Part shown: in pieces, positions 32,734 through 41,223 of the stretch
Layout: each line of letters begins with the position of its first letter
Position numbering within the stretch: the first letter of the stretch is position 1
Assembly: GCF_001644195.2 (NCBI RefSeq)
Contig: NZ_LWBL02000040.1
Coordinates: 62,001-126,000 of the forward strand
Length of the DNA: 64,000 nt
Source: Bacillus marinisedimentorum
GTDB taxonomy: Bacteria > Bacillota > Bacilli > Bacillales > Bacillaceae_O
Direction: 5' to 3'
Position numbers and translations under genes: made by a program
The notes under the pieces: generated by a model
Told to the model about the DNA's origin: nothing
What the model saw: only the letters and a program-made list of their open reading frames with translations
The model's database searches: none

Positions 32734-33351
32734 CTACTCTACTCCCAACGCCATCCGCAAATATTCCACAAACAGCTCTGACTGCTCCTTCAGCTTAATG
32801 TCCTCACTTGGCAGGATGGTATGATCAAGTGCCAGGCCGTCGATGGACGAGATAATCGATCTGGCCAGTATTTCACTGTCAAACCTGGTGCTGAATTCTC
32901 CGCTTTTTTGCCCCTGTTCAATGATATCCTTGTAAATTTTCAACCCGTTATAGTATCGTACCCTGCCATATTCGCGCCGGCGCTTATCGTTTCGGCCGGT
33001 TACGAAGAATTCCAGGTTGGAAGGAGCCATGGGGTCCATTTCGTCATCCGGACGGCCACTTTCACCAAATATGCTTCGCATTAATAAATCCCAGTATGAA
33101 GGCACTTCTTTTTTCAATAAGCCCTGCATATTTATTCCGGACTGGGTGAGTGATTCTTCAAGGATTGCTTCATATACGTCTTCTTTATTTGAAAAATATT
33201 GATACAGCCCGCCGCGGCTCACATTTGCGGCATCCATGATGTGCTTCATCGTTGTCCGTTCATAGCCGTATTCAATGAATACCTCTTTTGCCGCTTCCAA
33301 TATGTTAGCTCGACGCTGTTCCTTGTGCTCCTTGCTGACTTTCGGAGACAT
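32734..33351 (-). CDS. TetR-family repressor of the MFS exporter operon
   Basis: Starts are possible at ATG 33357 and ATG 33351; GGGGG is one base from the first and seven from the second, so 33351 is preferred (205 residues). The HTH is ILEAAKEVFIEYGYERTTMKHIMDAANVSRGGLYQYFSNKEDVY. The gene overlaps the 3' end of the MFS gene by 47 bases, so it is co-transcribed and probably translationally coupled. The paired operators at 34605-34648 are its likely targets. Confidence 0.92.
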   Translation of the reverse strand: MSPKVSKEHKEQRRANILEAAKEVFIEYGYERTTMKHIMDAANVSRGGLYQYFSNKEDVYEAILEESLTQSGINMQGLLKKEVPSYWDLLMRSIFGESGRPDDEMDPMAPSNLEFFVTGRNDKRRREYGRVRYYNGLKIYKDIIEQGQKSGEFSTRFDSEILARSIISSIDGLALDHTILPSEDIKLKEQSELFVEYLRMALGVE

Positions 33352-34582
33352 GTTCATTCCCCCGTTCTATTTTGCTTCTGAATAAGAATACGACTAAGGA
33401 CATTATCACTAAAAGGGAGGCGGTGATGATGAATGTCGGAATAATCCCTATGACCGTGGCAAGCCATCCGCCAAGTAATGGGCCGATGATGGTGGCGGTT
33501 GTTGTCACGCTGTTGATCACCCCGAACACTCTTCCTGTCATATGGACAGGTGTATCGGTTTGCACCGCTGCCTGGAACGGAATGAAGACCAGGCTGGCTG
33601 CAAAACCGGCAACAAACCCGAGAGCCGGCCCCCACATAAGTGAAAAAGGTATATCAGCAGCTGTCAATACTGCCATCATACCAAAGCTTACGCCGACCCC
33701 ACAAACACCGGTAATCATCAGCAGGAGGGCGTTATACTCTGTTTTCCTGGCCAACAGCAAGCCGGCGAGAAACATGCCGAGGCCTGAACCGGTCACGAGC
33801 ATACCGAACAAATCAGGAGAAGCGTCCGTTAATTGGCGGATCAGCACGATGAATTGTGAATCGGACAGCTGCAGGATCAACAGGCTGATTCCCAGCACCG
33901 TCATACCTATTAAAAAATAACGGTTTCCTTTGATGAAAGCCATCCCTTCCAAAAAATCTTCTTTAAAAGAAGACTTTTCAGTATGTTCAGCCTGCTGTGT
34001 CTGTTTCTCAAGGACATTTGCAGCCTTTGGCAATAAAAAGATGAGGAGGGAGGAAATGATGAACGTCGCCGAGTCGATGTAAAAGACGAGCTTCGTCCCG
34101 AATGAAGCAACCAGAATTCCGCTCAGCAGCGGCCCCGCGATTTTCGTGCCGGAATCGATCATGGATGTAATGGACATGGCGCTTTTCATATTTCCCTCCG
34201 CAACCACTTCTTTCAATTTACCGTTTTTTGCCGGGACAAAGACGGCGGACAGCAGCCCTGTCGCAAACAAACAGACATACACGGTGTAGATGGAACTTGC
34301 CGTTGCCAGTATGAGAATCAGGACGGCTCTTGCCAGGTCGGAAATAATCATAAGCGTTTTCCGATTTAGCCGATCAGCAATAGTTCCCGTGAAGGGGCCG
34401 AGCAGCGCCATCGGCACAGCCAGGGACAAAATGATGAAAGAAACTTCCAATGGTGTTGCATTCCATTTCAATCCGACAAGCGTAATAACCGCCACAATAC
34501 TCAGCCAATCACCAAGTCCTGAAATTAACTGGGCGGCCATTAACGTCAAAAACCCTTTATTTCGTCCCAACCGTGCTTCCAT
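33305..34582 (-). CDS. MFS transporter, drug-export type
   Basis: The ATG at 34582 follows GGAGGG; the frame is open to 34597. It has 425 residues and twelve hydrophobic segments. GDWLSIVAVITLVGLKWNA and FTGTIADRLNRKTLMIISDL, the A-like loop motif, place it with macrolide/multidrug MFS exporters (MefA/YfmO type). It is first in an operon with a TetR gene and two operators, so substrate-induced efflux is likely. The substrate is unknown. Confidence 0.9.
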   Translation of the reverse strand: MEARLGRNKGFLTLMAAQLISGLGDWLSIVAVITLVGLKWNATPLEVSFIILSLAVPMALLGPFTGTIADRLNRKTLMIISDLARAVLILILATASSIYTVYVCLFATGLLSAVFVPAKNGKLKEVVAEGNMKSAMSITSMIDSGTKIAGPLLSGILVASFGTKLVFYIDSATFIISSLLIFLLPKAANVLEKQTQQAEHTEKSSFKEDFLEGMAFIKGNRYFLIGMTVLGISLLILQLSDSQFIVLIRQLTDASPDLFGMLVTGSGLGMFLAGLLLARKTEYNALLLMITGVCGVGVSFGMMAVLTAADIPFSLMWGPALGFVAGFAASLVFIPFQAAVQTDTPVHMTGRVFGVINSVTTTATIIGPLLGGWLATVIGIIPTFIITASLLVIMSLVVFLFRSKIERGNEHVSESQQGAQGTASS

Positions 34583-34604
34583 ATAAAATCCCTCCATTTA
34601 TTAA

Positions 34605-34622
34605 AACGACAGTAGTGTCATT
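34605..34622 (-). promoter_or_regulatory. TetR operator 1 of the MFS operon
   Basis: AACGACA-GTAG-TGTCATT, one mismatch from a perfect palindrome, lies between the -10 box and the MFS start. Confidence 0.75.
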
Positions 34623-34625
34623 TTT

Positions 34626-34655
34626 ATTATAACGACACCGATGTCGTTTTTTCAA
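34626..34655 (-). promoter_or_regulatory. Promoter of the MFS-TetR operon
   Basis: TTGAAA (34655-34650) and TATAAT (34631-34626) are 18 bases apart on the minus strand, with operator 2 filling the spacer. Confidence 0.85.
34631..34648 (-). promoter_or_regulatory. TetR operator 2 of the MFS operon
   Basis: AACGACA-CCGA-TGTCGTT is a perfect palindrome with a four-base centre, placed between -35 and -10; its centre is 26 bases from that of operator 1. Confidence 0.85.
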
Positions 34656-34681
34656 CCCCTTTTGGATAAAAATAAAAAAGA

Positions 34682-34738
34682 TGCCCGGCCCAGGTCGCGA
34701 TAACGTGTTATCGCAGCGTGGGTCAGGCACCATCATTG
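34682..34738 (-). terminator. Terminator of the DUF454 gene
   Basis: On the minus strand, GGTGCCTGACCCACGCTGCGA pairs with TCGCGACCTGGGCCGGGCATC, followed by TTTTTTA. It overlaps the last codons. Confidence 0.75.
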
Positions 34739-35121
34739 GTCTCAAGTGTTTTCAGTGAAAGCAAGTAAAGGCTTACGCCGATGCCTACGGCAAATAGAAT
34801 GACCGTGACAAAGGGTTTTGATACGAGCCACATTGACAGGAAAAGTGTCAGCCATAAAAAGATAATAGAACTGACTTTGGCCTTCTTTTTTATGGCCCGG
34901 TATTTAATGTAGTTATAGATATACGGTCCAAAAATCCTGTGATTGATCAACCAGTTGTAAAGCTTTTCCGAGCTTCTAACATAAAAGTAGGCAGCCAGCA
35001 GTAAAAGCGGCGTTGTCGGCAGCACCGGCAAAACGATCCCGAGCACACCGAGTGCGAGTGACAGCGAACCTAGAAAAACAAAAAGATATCTTTTTATCGA
35101 AAAACGGAATGGTGGCTTCAT
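34723..35121 (-). CDS. DUF454 (YbaN family) small membrane protein
   Basis: It has 132 residues, with GAAAGGAACG seven bases before the ATG. FLGSLSLALGVLGIVLPVLPTTPLLLLAAYF is the family signature, followed by YNWLINHRIFGPYIYNY and two further membrane segments. It is an integral membrane protein of unknown function, found across bacteria. Single-gene unit. Confidence 0.88.
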   Translation of the reverse strand: MKPPFRFSIKRYLFVFLGSLSLALGVLGIVLPVLPTTPLLLLAAYFYVRSSEKLYNWLINHRIFGPYIYNYIKYRAIKKKAKVSSIIFLWLTLFLSMWLVSKPFVTVILFAVGIGVSLYLLSLKTLETNDGA

Positions 35122-35602
35122 TGTTACGTTCCTTTCTTGTACAAAGGTTCATGCCCATAAATTATTGAAGTGATCCGGTTTGACGTTTTGCTTTATCAGC
35201 TTTTGGACTAGAGCGCGACTCGTTGCTGCATTTCAGAACTGCCAGTAGACGCAAATCGTCCCTAAAGTTAGAGTACTTGCATGTTCCCGGAAACTCACAC
35301 TTATGAACCGCCTGCCGCGGTACAATCTCTATTTAAAATGTACAATTACTCCGGTGAAGTATGAAATCTGCTATTGGTACCATTTCATCTTAGCTGTGTT
35401 CCTTCGCGTTCAGAGAATCCATACCCTCGTTTTCAACGTACAGCCAGATAGTAATAAATTATAGCATTATTTTACTATTATCGGTTGCCCTCGGCTTCTT
35501 TAATAGAGCCATATCGGGGAGGAATTTCAAAGTCAAATATGCCGGACGGACAGGATTTCACTAAAACTTTTGCATTTTAACACTATCTTTACATAATAAA
35601 TC

Positions 35603-35618
35603 GTTCTCAAATAAGAAC
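35603..35618. promoter_or_regulatory. Inverted repeat upstream of the surface-protein gene
   Basis: GTTCT-CAAATA-AGAAC. A second, similar dyad, TTGTTC...GAACAA, lies at 35678-35697. The TATAAT at about 35660 between them could be a -10 box. The rest of the 670-base gap 35122-35794 shows nothing I can assign. Confidence 0.45.
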
Positions 35619-35677
35619 AAAATCTTCTCATTATTCGTCCTTTATTTTCAGTACAGGAGTATAATTAAACAAAAGGG

Positions 35678-35697
35678 TTGTTCTTTTTAACGAACAA
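35678..35697. promoter_or_regulatory. Second inverted repeat upstream of the surface-protein gene
   Basis: TTGTTC-TTTTTAAC-GAACAA shares the GTTC/GAAC half-site with the dyad 60 bases upstream. Both could be sites for one dimeric regulator, or this one could be an mRNA hairpin in the leader. Confidence 0.45.
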
Positions 35698-35735
35698 TTT
35701 GAAATCTGTTTCCTAAAGGAGGGAGTGCAAAAACG

Positions 35736-35768
35736 ATGATGACGAAAGTGAACAACGATACCGGCTGA
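35736..35768 (+). CDS. Possible 10-residue leader peptide
   Basis: CTAAAGGAGGGAG precedes an ATGATG that opens MMTKVNNDTG and stops at TGA 35766, 26 bases before the large gene. The ribosome site is better than for many genes here. It may be a leader ORF regulating the surface protein, or a decayed start. Confidence 0.4.
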   Translation: MMTKVNNDTG

Positions 35769-35794
35769 AACTGAATAAAAAGGAGGGCTCGAGG

Positions 35795-38700
35795 GTGAAA
35801 AAATCAACACTTCGCAAAAGATTCAAGAAGGTTATCGTTTTACTGTCAATTTTTCTCCTTACGATTATAAATGGGCTGGGAGCGACGGTATTGGCAGCAG
35901 GGGGGAACAGTGGCAGTACCGAGACGGGCGGGGAAAAAACATATACGATCACTATTCATGCTGAAGGTCTGGATAACGAAACCCAGGCACACGTTACGCT
36001 AAGCAAGAAAGCGGAGGCAGGCGAGCCGCCGGTGACCATGTCAGGGGATACAGTCAACCATCAAATTGTGTTTAAGCAAGTTCCTCCAGGCGGGTCGGCC
36101 ACAATTACAGGGAGCGGCATTGCTGGATATGAAGGTCCGGTGCCATTGATAATCGAGCTGAAACAGGCACAGGGCAATTTTCAAAAATCAGGGACGCTCC
36201 TTTATAAAAAAGTGGAACGCATCGGGGTAACAGGCATCACCATAGATAAAAGTGCTGTGAGCTTGTTGAAAGGGCAGCAAGAAAAAATCACGGCCAGCAT
36301 CGTGCCGGCAAATGCCTCAAACCAGGCTGTAAGCTGGACAAGCAGTGATCAGGGTGTTGCCATTGTGGATGCAAGCGGCAATGTCTCAGCGAAGGCGAGC
36401 GGTACTGCGAACGTGACGGCGGCAATTACGGATGGAAACCAGACATTCACGGCAACAGCTTCTGTCACGGTAAAGGAGATTACGGGATTTCAGCCTCTCG
36501 AGACAATCACCGCTCAAACAGGTGAAGTGATTACGCTGCCGGCTGAAGTAACTGCCGTTCTAAACGATGGTTCAACATTGCAAGTCCCGGTATCCTGGGA
36601 CGGAACGAATGGTCAAGCTGTCTTTAAGGAGCCAGGGACTGAGACACTGACAGGAACTGTGACAGGAACAGCTGAAAAACCTGTGCTGACGATTGAGGTA
36701 ACCGGTTCTACAGCAGTTGAAGTGAAAACGGCCGTGTTGGATGCGAACACACAGAGCCTCTTTATTGGGGAAACAAAGACCCTTTCCATCATTGAATATA
36801 CACCTGAAGGGGCAAGCTTGCAGGCGCTTGTATGGAAAAGTGATGGCTCAGCCGTTTCGGTACAAAAAACGGGTGATCCTGCGGTTGTTGAGTTAACGGG
36901 TACTGCAGCGGGAAGCTCGGTTGTTACAGTCGAAAAGCTTGATGGAACACCGCTTGCAGAATGTTTAGTCACGGTTGCTGCGGATCCGGCAGTCACCGAT
37001 CCGGCATATATCGTGGCGACAACTGAAGATTCTGCTGAGGCTGTCGACCAATTTGAAGATAAAGAAAGCGTGTTTATCCGCGCGTATGGAATGCCTGAAG
37101 GCACCTATCATGTAAAAGTGGAGCAGAAGGGCAGCGATCCTCTTCTCGGTGACGGCACCGTGGATATTGCTTTTAATGAACAGGGTGAGGCGATATTCAA
37201 CCTTTATGATGTGACTGGGTTTGAGGAAACGGAAAATTTCTCGAAATCATACTTTGTTTACATGAGCCAGGACCCGGTCTTTCCACCTGGGGATGATGAA
37301 GACGGCATTCCGAAAACATTCCAGGATAATTTCAAAATCGGTTCGCCGATTCCAACTGGCGCTATTGGCGTTAACGTGGTAGTTGAGGAAAATGGACAAA
37401 TCATCTCACTGGATCCGGAACTTAAAGGAATGGATGTCATCCTTGGGCGTGAAATCAAAGATAAAACAGCAGCAGAGACCCAATTGGAGGATTATCTGAA
37501 TCCGCTTTACGATGGAACAGACGCCACCTCCAAATATTCGGATGAAGCGAAGTTGATCGGCGAGGTCCAGGCAGACGGCAGTGTCGTCTGGGGCACACCA
37601 AAGGAAGTGCTGAAAATCGGCGGGTATATCCTGTTGATCGAACTGCCGGACGGCTATACTTCTAACCTTGATCAGTTAAACCCGGATTCCGAAGACGGCG
37701 AACTGCTGAAGGAAGTCCATATTGAACGGGATACCGATATTTACCGTCAGATTGTCCTGAAAAAGACAGCAGTGGATGATGGGGATGAAGGCCCTGATGT
37801 TACACTGAGCGCTCCACAGTTGAGTGTGTATATCGGCGGAACAGCGAATCTTTCAATAATTGACTTTTTCCCGGCAGATCTTGATCTGGCAACTCTTGAG
37901 TGGGACAGTTCAAATCCGGAGATTGCTAATGTGACGGTTGGCGATGATCCGGCACTTGCCGCCATTGAAGGGCTTTCCGCCGGGTATGCTTCAATTACAG
38001 TTAAAACGACTGATGGCGAACCGCTGGCAAGTTGTTATGTCAGCGTTGGTGCAGACCCATCCGTGGTCGATCCATTCCGGATTGTTGCCACGACGGAAGA
38101 TTCGGAAGAACCGGTCGACCAGTTCCTGTCGAAAGAAGATGTCTACATCAGAGGCTATAATCTTCCTGCTGGCGACTATCATGTAAAAGTGGAGCAAAGC
38201 GGAAGCAACCCACTTCTCGGTGAAGGGATGTTTACTGTAGGAGAAGGGGAAGATTTGGTAGGCTTCAATCTGTATGAAATAACAGAATTTAGAGATACGA
38301 CCAATTTCTCAAAATCCTATGTCGTTTATATGAGCCAGAACTCTGACTATCCGATGGGGGATGACGAAAACGGCATTCCGAAAACATTCCAGGATAATTT
38401 TAAAATCGGTTCGCCGATCCCTACTGGCAATCTAAACGTGGATGTAGCCCAGCTAAGGGGCGGAGTCATTGGGCCGGTCGATTCAATCATAGTCGGCAAG
38501 GATGTCATTCTTGGCCGTGAGATAAAAGACAAAACCGCTATTGAAACGACCTATCAAGATTATTTGAACCCGCTTTATATTAATGAGTTGGCCACTCCGG
38601 GTATTTCGAAATATACAGATGAGGCGAAATTGATAGGCCACATCCAGGCGGGCGGCAGCGTCAAATGGGATCCTCCGAAAGAAGTGCTGAAAATCGGCGG

Positions 38701-39841
38701 CTATATCCTATTGGTCGAGTTGCCGGATGGGTTCATATCCAATCTGGATATGCTGAATCCGGACAGCGATGATGGGGAGCTATTGAAAGAAATCCATATC
38801 ACGCGGAATTCAGTCATTGAGCGGGAGATTATCATTCAAAACATTTCATATACAGGTCCTGGAGATTCACCAGTGGAGGAAAATCCGGATGAGGGGGACA
38901 GCGGCGGAGTGCCGATAGAAGAAGGGGAAGATAACGACGATGGTGATGAACCCCAGGTTGATGGAGATTCTGAGGGAGATGACGGAGGTGTACCGGGAGA
39001 CGGATCAGCCGGCGATCCATCAGCGCCTCCTTCCGAAGGCGGAACAGATCAGCCAGGACCTCCCGATGCAGCACCTGGAGACGGACAGGGCGGAACTGAA
39101 CAGCCTAAAAAGAAAACAGTCATCACGAAGCCTGTTGTGAAAGATGGAAAGGCAGCCATCCCTGATGCGGCTGTTGAGTCGCTGGCAGACAAAGGGAATA
39201 TCCACGTTGATGTAAAGGATACCGGGAAAGATCCTGTAATTAATGTTGTATTGACCGAAAAACAAGTACGCTTATTGAAAGCTAAACAGGCAGCTGTCAC
39301 GATTGCAAGAGGCGGCCTCAACATTAAAGTTCCTTCTTCTATTTTGGGTGATGAGGAAGATGTAATTATCATCATTAAACGGCTGCAGGATATTCCCGAA
39401 GCCCTGAGCGAGGTATACGATATCACAATTAAGCAGGGGAACAAAACCATCAGTCAATTTGATGAAGGAATCTTGTTGACATTTACCGTAAACACACGAA
39501 CAAACAGTAATCCAGAGCAAGGAAAAATCTTTTATTTGAATGAAGAAACGAACAAATGGGAGCTTATTGGCGGAGAGTACCATGAGGGTAAAGTATCAGG
39601 CTACACCAGGCATCTCAGCACGTTCACAGTATTAGGAAACAGCGAAGATGAAGAAGGGCAAACGCCAAATCCTTTTAACCTGGTATCTGCTTCAACCAAT
39701 GGAACAAATGTACAGCTTCTTCCAAATACGGCGGGAAACAGATATGACTTGCTCCTGGTCGGTTTCACTCTTGCAGCATTTGGACTTGCACTATTCCTTC
39801 TGAACTCGAGGAACAAAGCGAGAGTGCGCACAAAAAGATGA
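35795..39841 (+). CDS. Large cell-wall-anchored surface protein with LPNTA sorting signal
   Basis: It starts at GTG after AAAAAGGAGG, giving 1348 residues. A basic signal peptide (about 1-37) is followed by Ig-like Big_2 sequence (about 142-226; GVTGITIDKSAVSLLKGQQ) and a Big_4-like unit. Then come two diverged copies of a 330-350-residue module (about 310-655 and 660-1015), both with VDQF, SKYxDEAKLIG, EVLKIGGYILLxELPDG and NPDSxDGELLKE. An acidic Pro/Gly/Asp linker (about 1020-1100) and a beta-rich domain follow, then LPNTA (1309-1313), a membrane helix and RNKARVRTKR. LPNTA is the class D sortase motif known from Bacillus. It is probably covalently attached to peptidoglycan as adhesin or matrix protein. 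No sortase gene is in the window. Confidence 0.9.
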   Translation: MKKSTLRKRFKKVIVLLSIFLLTIINGLGATVLAAGGNSGSTETGGEKTYTITIHAEGLDNETQAHVTLSKKAEAGEPPVTMSGDTVNHQIVFKQVPPGGSATITGSGIAGYEGPVPLIIELKQAQGNFQKSGTLLYKKVERIGVTGITIDKSAVSLLKGQQEKITASIVPANASNQAVSWTSSDQGVAIVDASGNVSAKASGTANVTAAITDGNQTFTATASVTVKEITGFQPLETITAQTGEVITLPAEVTAVLNDGSTLQVPVSWDGTNGQAVFKEPGTETLTGTVTGTAEKPVLTIEVTGSTAVEVKTAVLDANTQSLFIGETKTLSIIEYTPEGASLQALVWKSDGSAVSVQKTGDPAVVELTGTAAGSSVVTVEKLDGTPLAECLVTVAADPAVTDPAYIVATTEDSAEAVDQFEDKESVFIRAYGMPEGTYHVKVEQKGSDPLLGDGTVDIAFNEQGEAIFNLYDVTGFEETENFSKSYFVYMSQDPVFPPGDDEDGIPKTFQDNFKIGSPIPTGAIGVNVVVEENGQIISLDPELKGMDVILGREIKDKTAAETQLEDYLNPLYDGTDATSKYSDEAKLIGEVQADGSVVWGTPKEVLKIGGYILLIELPDGYTSNLDQLNPDSEDGELLKEVHIERDTDIYRQIVLKKTAVDDGDEGPDVTLSAPQLSVYIGGTANLSIIDFFPADLDLATLEWDSSNPEIANVTVGDDPALAAIEGLSAGYASITVKTTDGEPLASCYVSVGADPSVVDPFRIVATTEDSEEPVDQFLSKEDVYIRGYNLPAGDYHVKVEQSGSNPLLGEGMFTVGEGEDLVGFNLYEITEFRDTTNFSKSYVVYMSQNSDYPMGDDENGIPKTFQDNFKIGSPIPTGNLNVDVAQLRGGVIGPVDSIIVGKDVILGREIKDKTAIETTYQDYLNPLYINELATPGISKYTDEAKLIGHIQAGGSVKWDPPKEVLKIGGYILLVELPDGFISNLDMLNPDSDDGELLKEIHITRNSVIEREIIIQNISYTGPGDSPVEENPDEGDSGGVPIEEGEDNDDGDEPQVDGDSEGDDGGVPGDGSAGDPSAPPSEGGTDQPGPPDAAPGDGQGGTEQPKKKTVITKPVVKDGKAAIPDAAVESLADKGNIHVDVKDTGKDPVINVVLTEKQVRLLKAKQAAVTIARGGLNIKVPSSILGDEEDVIIIIKRLQDIPEALSEVYDITIKQGNKTISQFDEGILLTFTVNTRTNSNPEQGKIFYLNEETNKWELIGGEYHEGKVSGYTRHLSTFTVLGNSEDEEGQTPNPFNLVSASTNGTNVQLLPNTAGNRYDLLLVGFTLAAFGLALFLLNSRNKARVRTKR

Positions 39842-39847
39842 ACATAA

Positions 39848-39883
39848 AGAAAGAGCCTGACCCCGGCCGGGATCAGGCTCTTT
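39848..39883 (+). terminator. Terminator of the surface-protein gene
   Basis: AAAGAGCCTGACCCCGG pairs with CCGGGATCAGGCTCTTT. Confidence 0.85.
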
Positions 39884-39974
39884 ACGTGAGAAGCAATTTG
39901 AAAAATCGGGGAATCTCCAGGGCCCCGGTCAGGCAGCTCATGACACCGGCAAGTACTTCGACAAATACCGACAG

Positions 39975-39986
39975 GTGACAGGCACC
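39975..39986 (-). repeat. GGTGCCTGTCAC repeat copy
   Basis: CGACAAATACCGACAG-GTGACAGGCACC lies in the 220-base gap before the next gene. Confidence 0.8.
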
Positions 39987-40065
39987 CCTCGAAATGTATG
40001 GAGGAAACGAAAAGGGTTTCTTGAATTTTATATAGGATGATGTAAAGAGGAAAGAGGCGGGGAAG

Positions 40066-41088
40066 TTGGAAGATGAGACATTAAAGCAATCAATAGAAAA
40101 AGTTATGGATGAGGAAATGTTTTCGGGAGCAGTAATGATAAACAAGGGCAGCCGGACCTTGTTTACGTCTGCAGCCGGTTTTGCCAACCGGGCGGATCAG
40201 CTTCCGAATACCGTCGACACGCGATTCGGTATCGCGTCCGGATGCAAACTGTTTACTGCCATTGCGGTTTGCCAGCTTGCTGAACAGGGGAAGATATTAC
40301 TTGATGACAGGCTTAAAGACTGTCTTGATATTGAATTTTCCGGGTTTGATGAAAACATTACCGTCCATCATCTGCTGACCCACAGTGCAGGGATACCTGA
40401 TTATTTTGATGAGGCGGTAATGGATGACTTTGAAGATCTCTGGAAACTGACGCCTATGTATCTTTTAAGGACGTTAGAGGACTTTCTGCCTTTATTTCGG
40501 GACGGGCAAATGATGTTTCGGCCGGGGGAGAAATTTCACTACAATAATGCAGGATATATTTTGCTGGGGCTGATCATCGAACAGCAATCCGGGCTTTCTT
40601 TTCAGGAATATGTAGAAAGGGAAATCTTTAAGCCATGCGGGATGGATCGGTCCGGCTATTTTGCGCTTGACCAGCTTCCTGGGAGTACGGCATATGGTTA
40701 TCTTGATATGGAGGATGGGTCATACAAAACTAATATATATTCGATTCCAGCCACGGGAGGAGCAGACGGGGGTGCATTTGTGACGGCGCCGGACATGGTG
40801 AAATTGTGGGACGGTTTACTTGGTCATAAGCTTTTAAGCGAAGAATATACCCGTTTACTGATGACTCCGCATATCCACGTGAAAAAGGGAGTTTCTTATG
40901 GGTATGGAATGTGGATTAATGACCGTGACGGTTCTATTTATAAGTATCACGTTATGGGCTATGACCCGGGCGTGAGCTTCCACTCTGCCTATTACCCTGA
41001 TGCGGATGCGAGGATAACAGCCGTATCTAACTTGAGCTCAGGTGCGTTTGCTGTGATGAAGGCGGCGGAAGAGGCAATGTTCTTGTAG
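40066..41088 (+). CDS. Serine hydrolase, beta-lactamase/esterase fold
   Basis: It starts at TTG after GAGGCGGGGAAG; an ATG nearby is in another frame. The product has 340 residues and no signal peptide, so it is cytosolic. IASGCKLF supplies SxxK, FHYNNAGYILLG supplies YxN, and HVMGYDPG is near the end. These are class C beta-lactamase-like esterase/peptidase motifs, distinct in sequence from the lipoprotein paralogue at 17.8 kb. The substrate is unknown. Confidence 0.87.
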   Translation: MEDETLKQSIEKVMDEEMFSGAVMINKGSRTLFTSAAGFANRADQLPNTVDTRFGIASGCKLFTAIAVCQLAEQGKILLDDRLKDCLDIEFSGFDENITVHHLLTHSAGIPDYFDEAVMDDFEDLWKLTPMYLLRTLEDFLPLFRDGQMMFRPGEKFHYNNAGYILLGLIIEQQSGLSFQEYVEREIFKPCGMDRSGYFALDQLPGSTAYGYLDMEDGSYKTNIYSIPATGGADGGAFVTAPDMVKLWDGLLGHKLLSEEYTRLLMTPHIHVKKGVSYGYGMWINDRDGSIYKYHVMGYDPGVSFHSAYYPDADARITAVSNLSSGAFAVMKAAEEAMFL

Positions 41089-41090
41089 GT

Positions 41091-41143
41091 GCCTGCCCCC
41101 CGGTCCAGGAAAACAGTAACATACCGGGGGGCAGGCGCCTTCT
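41091..41143 (+). terminator. Terminator after the serine hydrolase
   Basis: AGGTGCCTGCCCCCCGGT pairs with ACCGGGGGGCAGGCGCCT. Confidence 0.8.
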
Positions 41144-41149
41144 AGGGCA

Positions 41150-41192
41150 AAAAAATGCCTGTCTCCGATGATTCCGGAGGACAGGCATCTTT
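41150..41192 (-). terminator. Terminator of the aminotransferase gene
   Basis: On the minus strand, GATGCCTGTCCTCCGG pairs with TCGGAGACAGGCATT, followed by a T-run. Confidence 0.75.
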
Positions 41193-41209
41193 TCGGCAAA
41201 TAACGACAA

Positions 41210-41221
41210 GTGACAGGCACC
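41210..41221 (-). repeat. GGTGCCTGTCAC repeat copy
   Basis: CGACAAGTGACAGGCACCTGTC lies just beyond the aminotransferase stop. It is the last copy seen; none occurs from here to 64 kb. Confidence 0.75.
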
Positions 41222-41223
41222 TG

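Noticed and set aside
35122-35600. A riboswitch in the long leader of the surface-protein gene
   Set aside because: No conserved aptamer pattern (c-di-GMP, T-box or others) could be seen.
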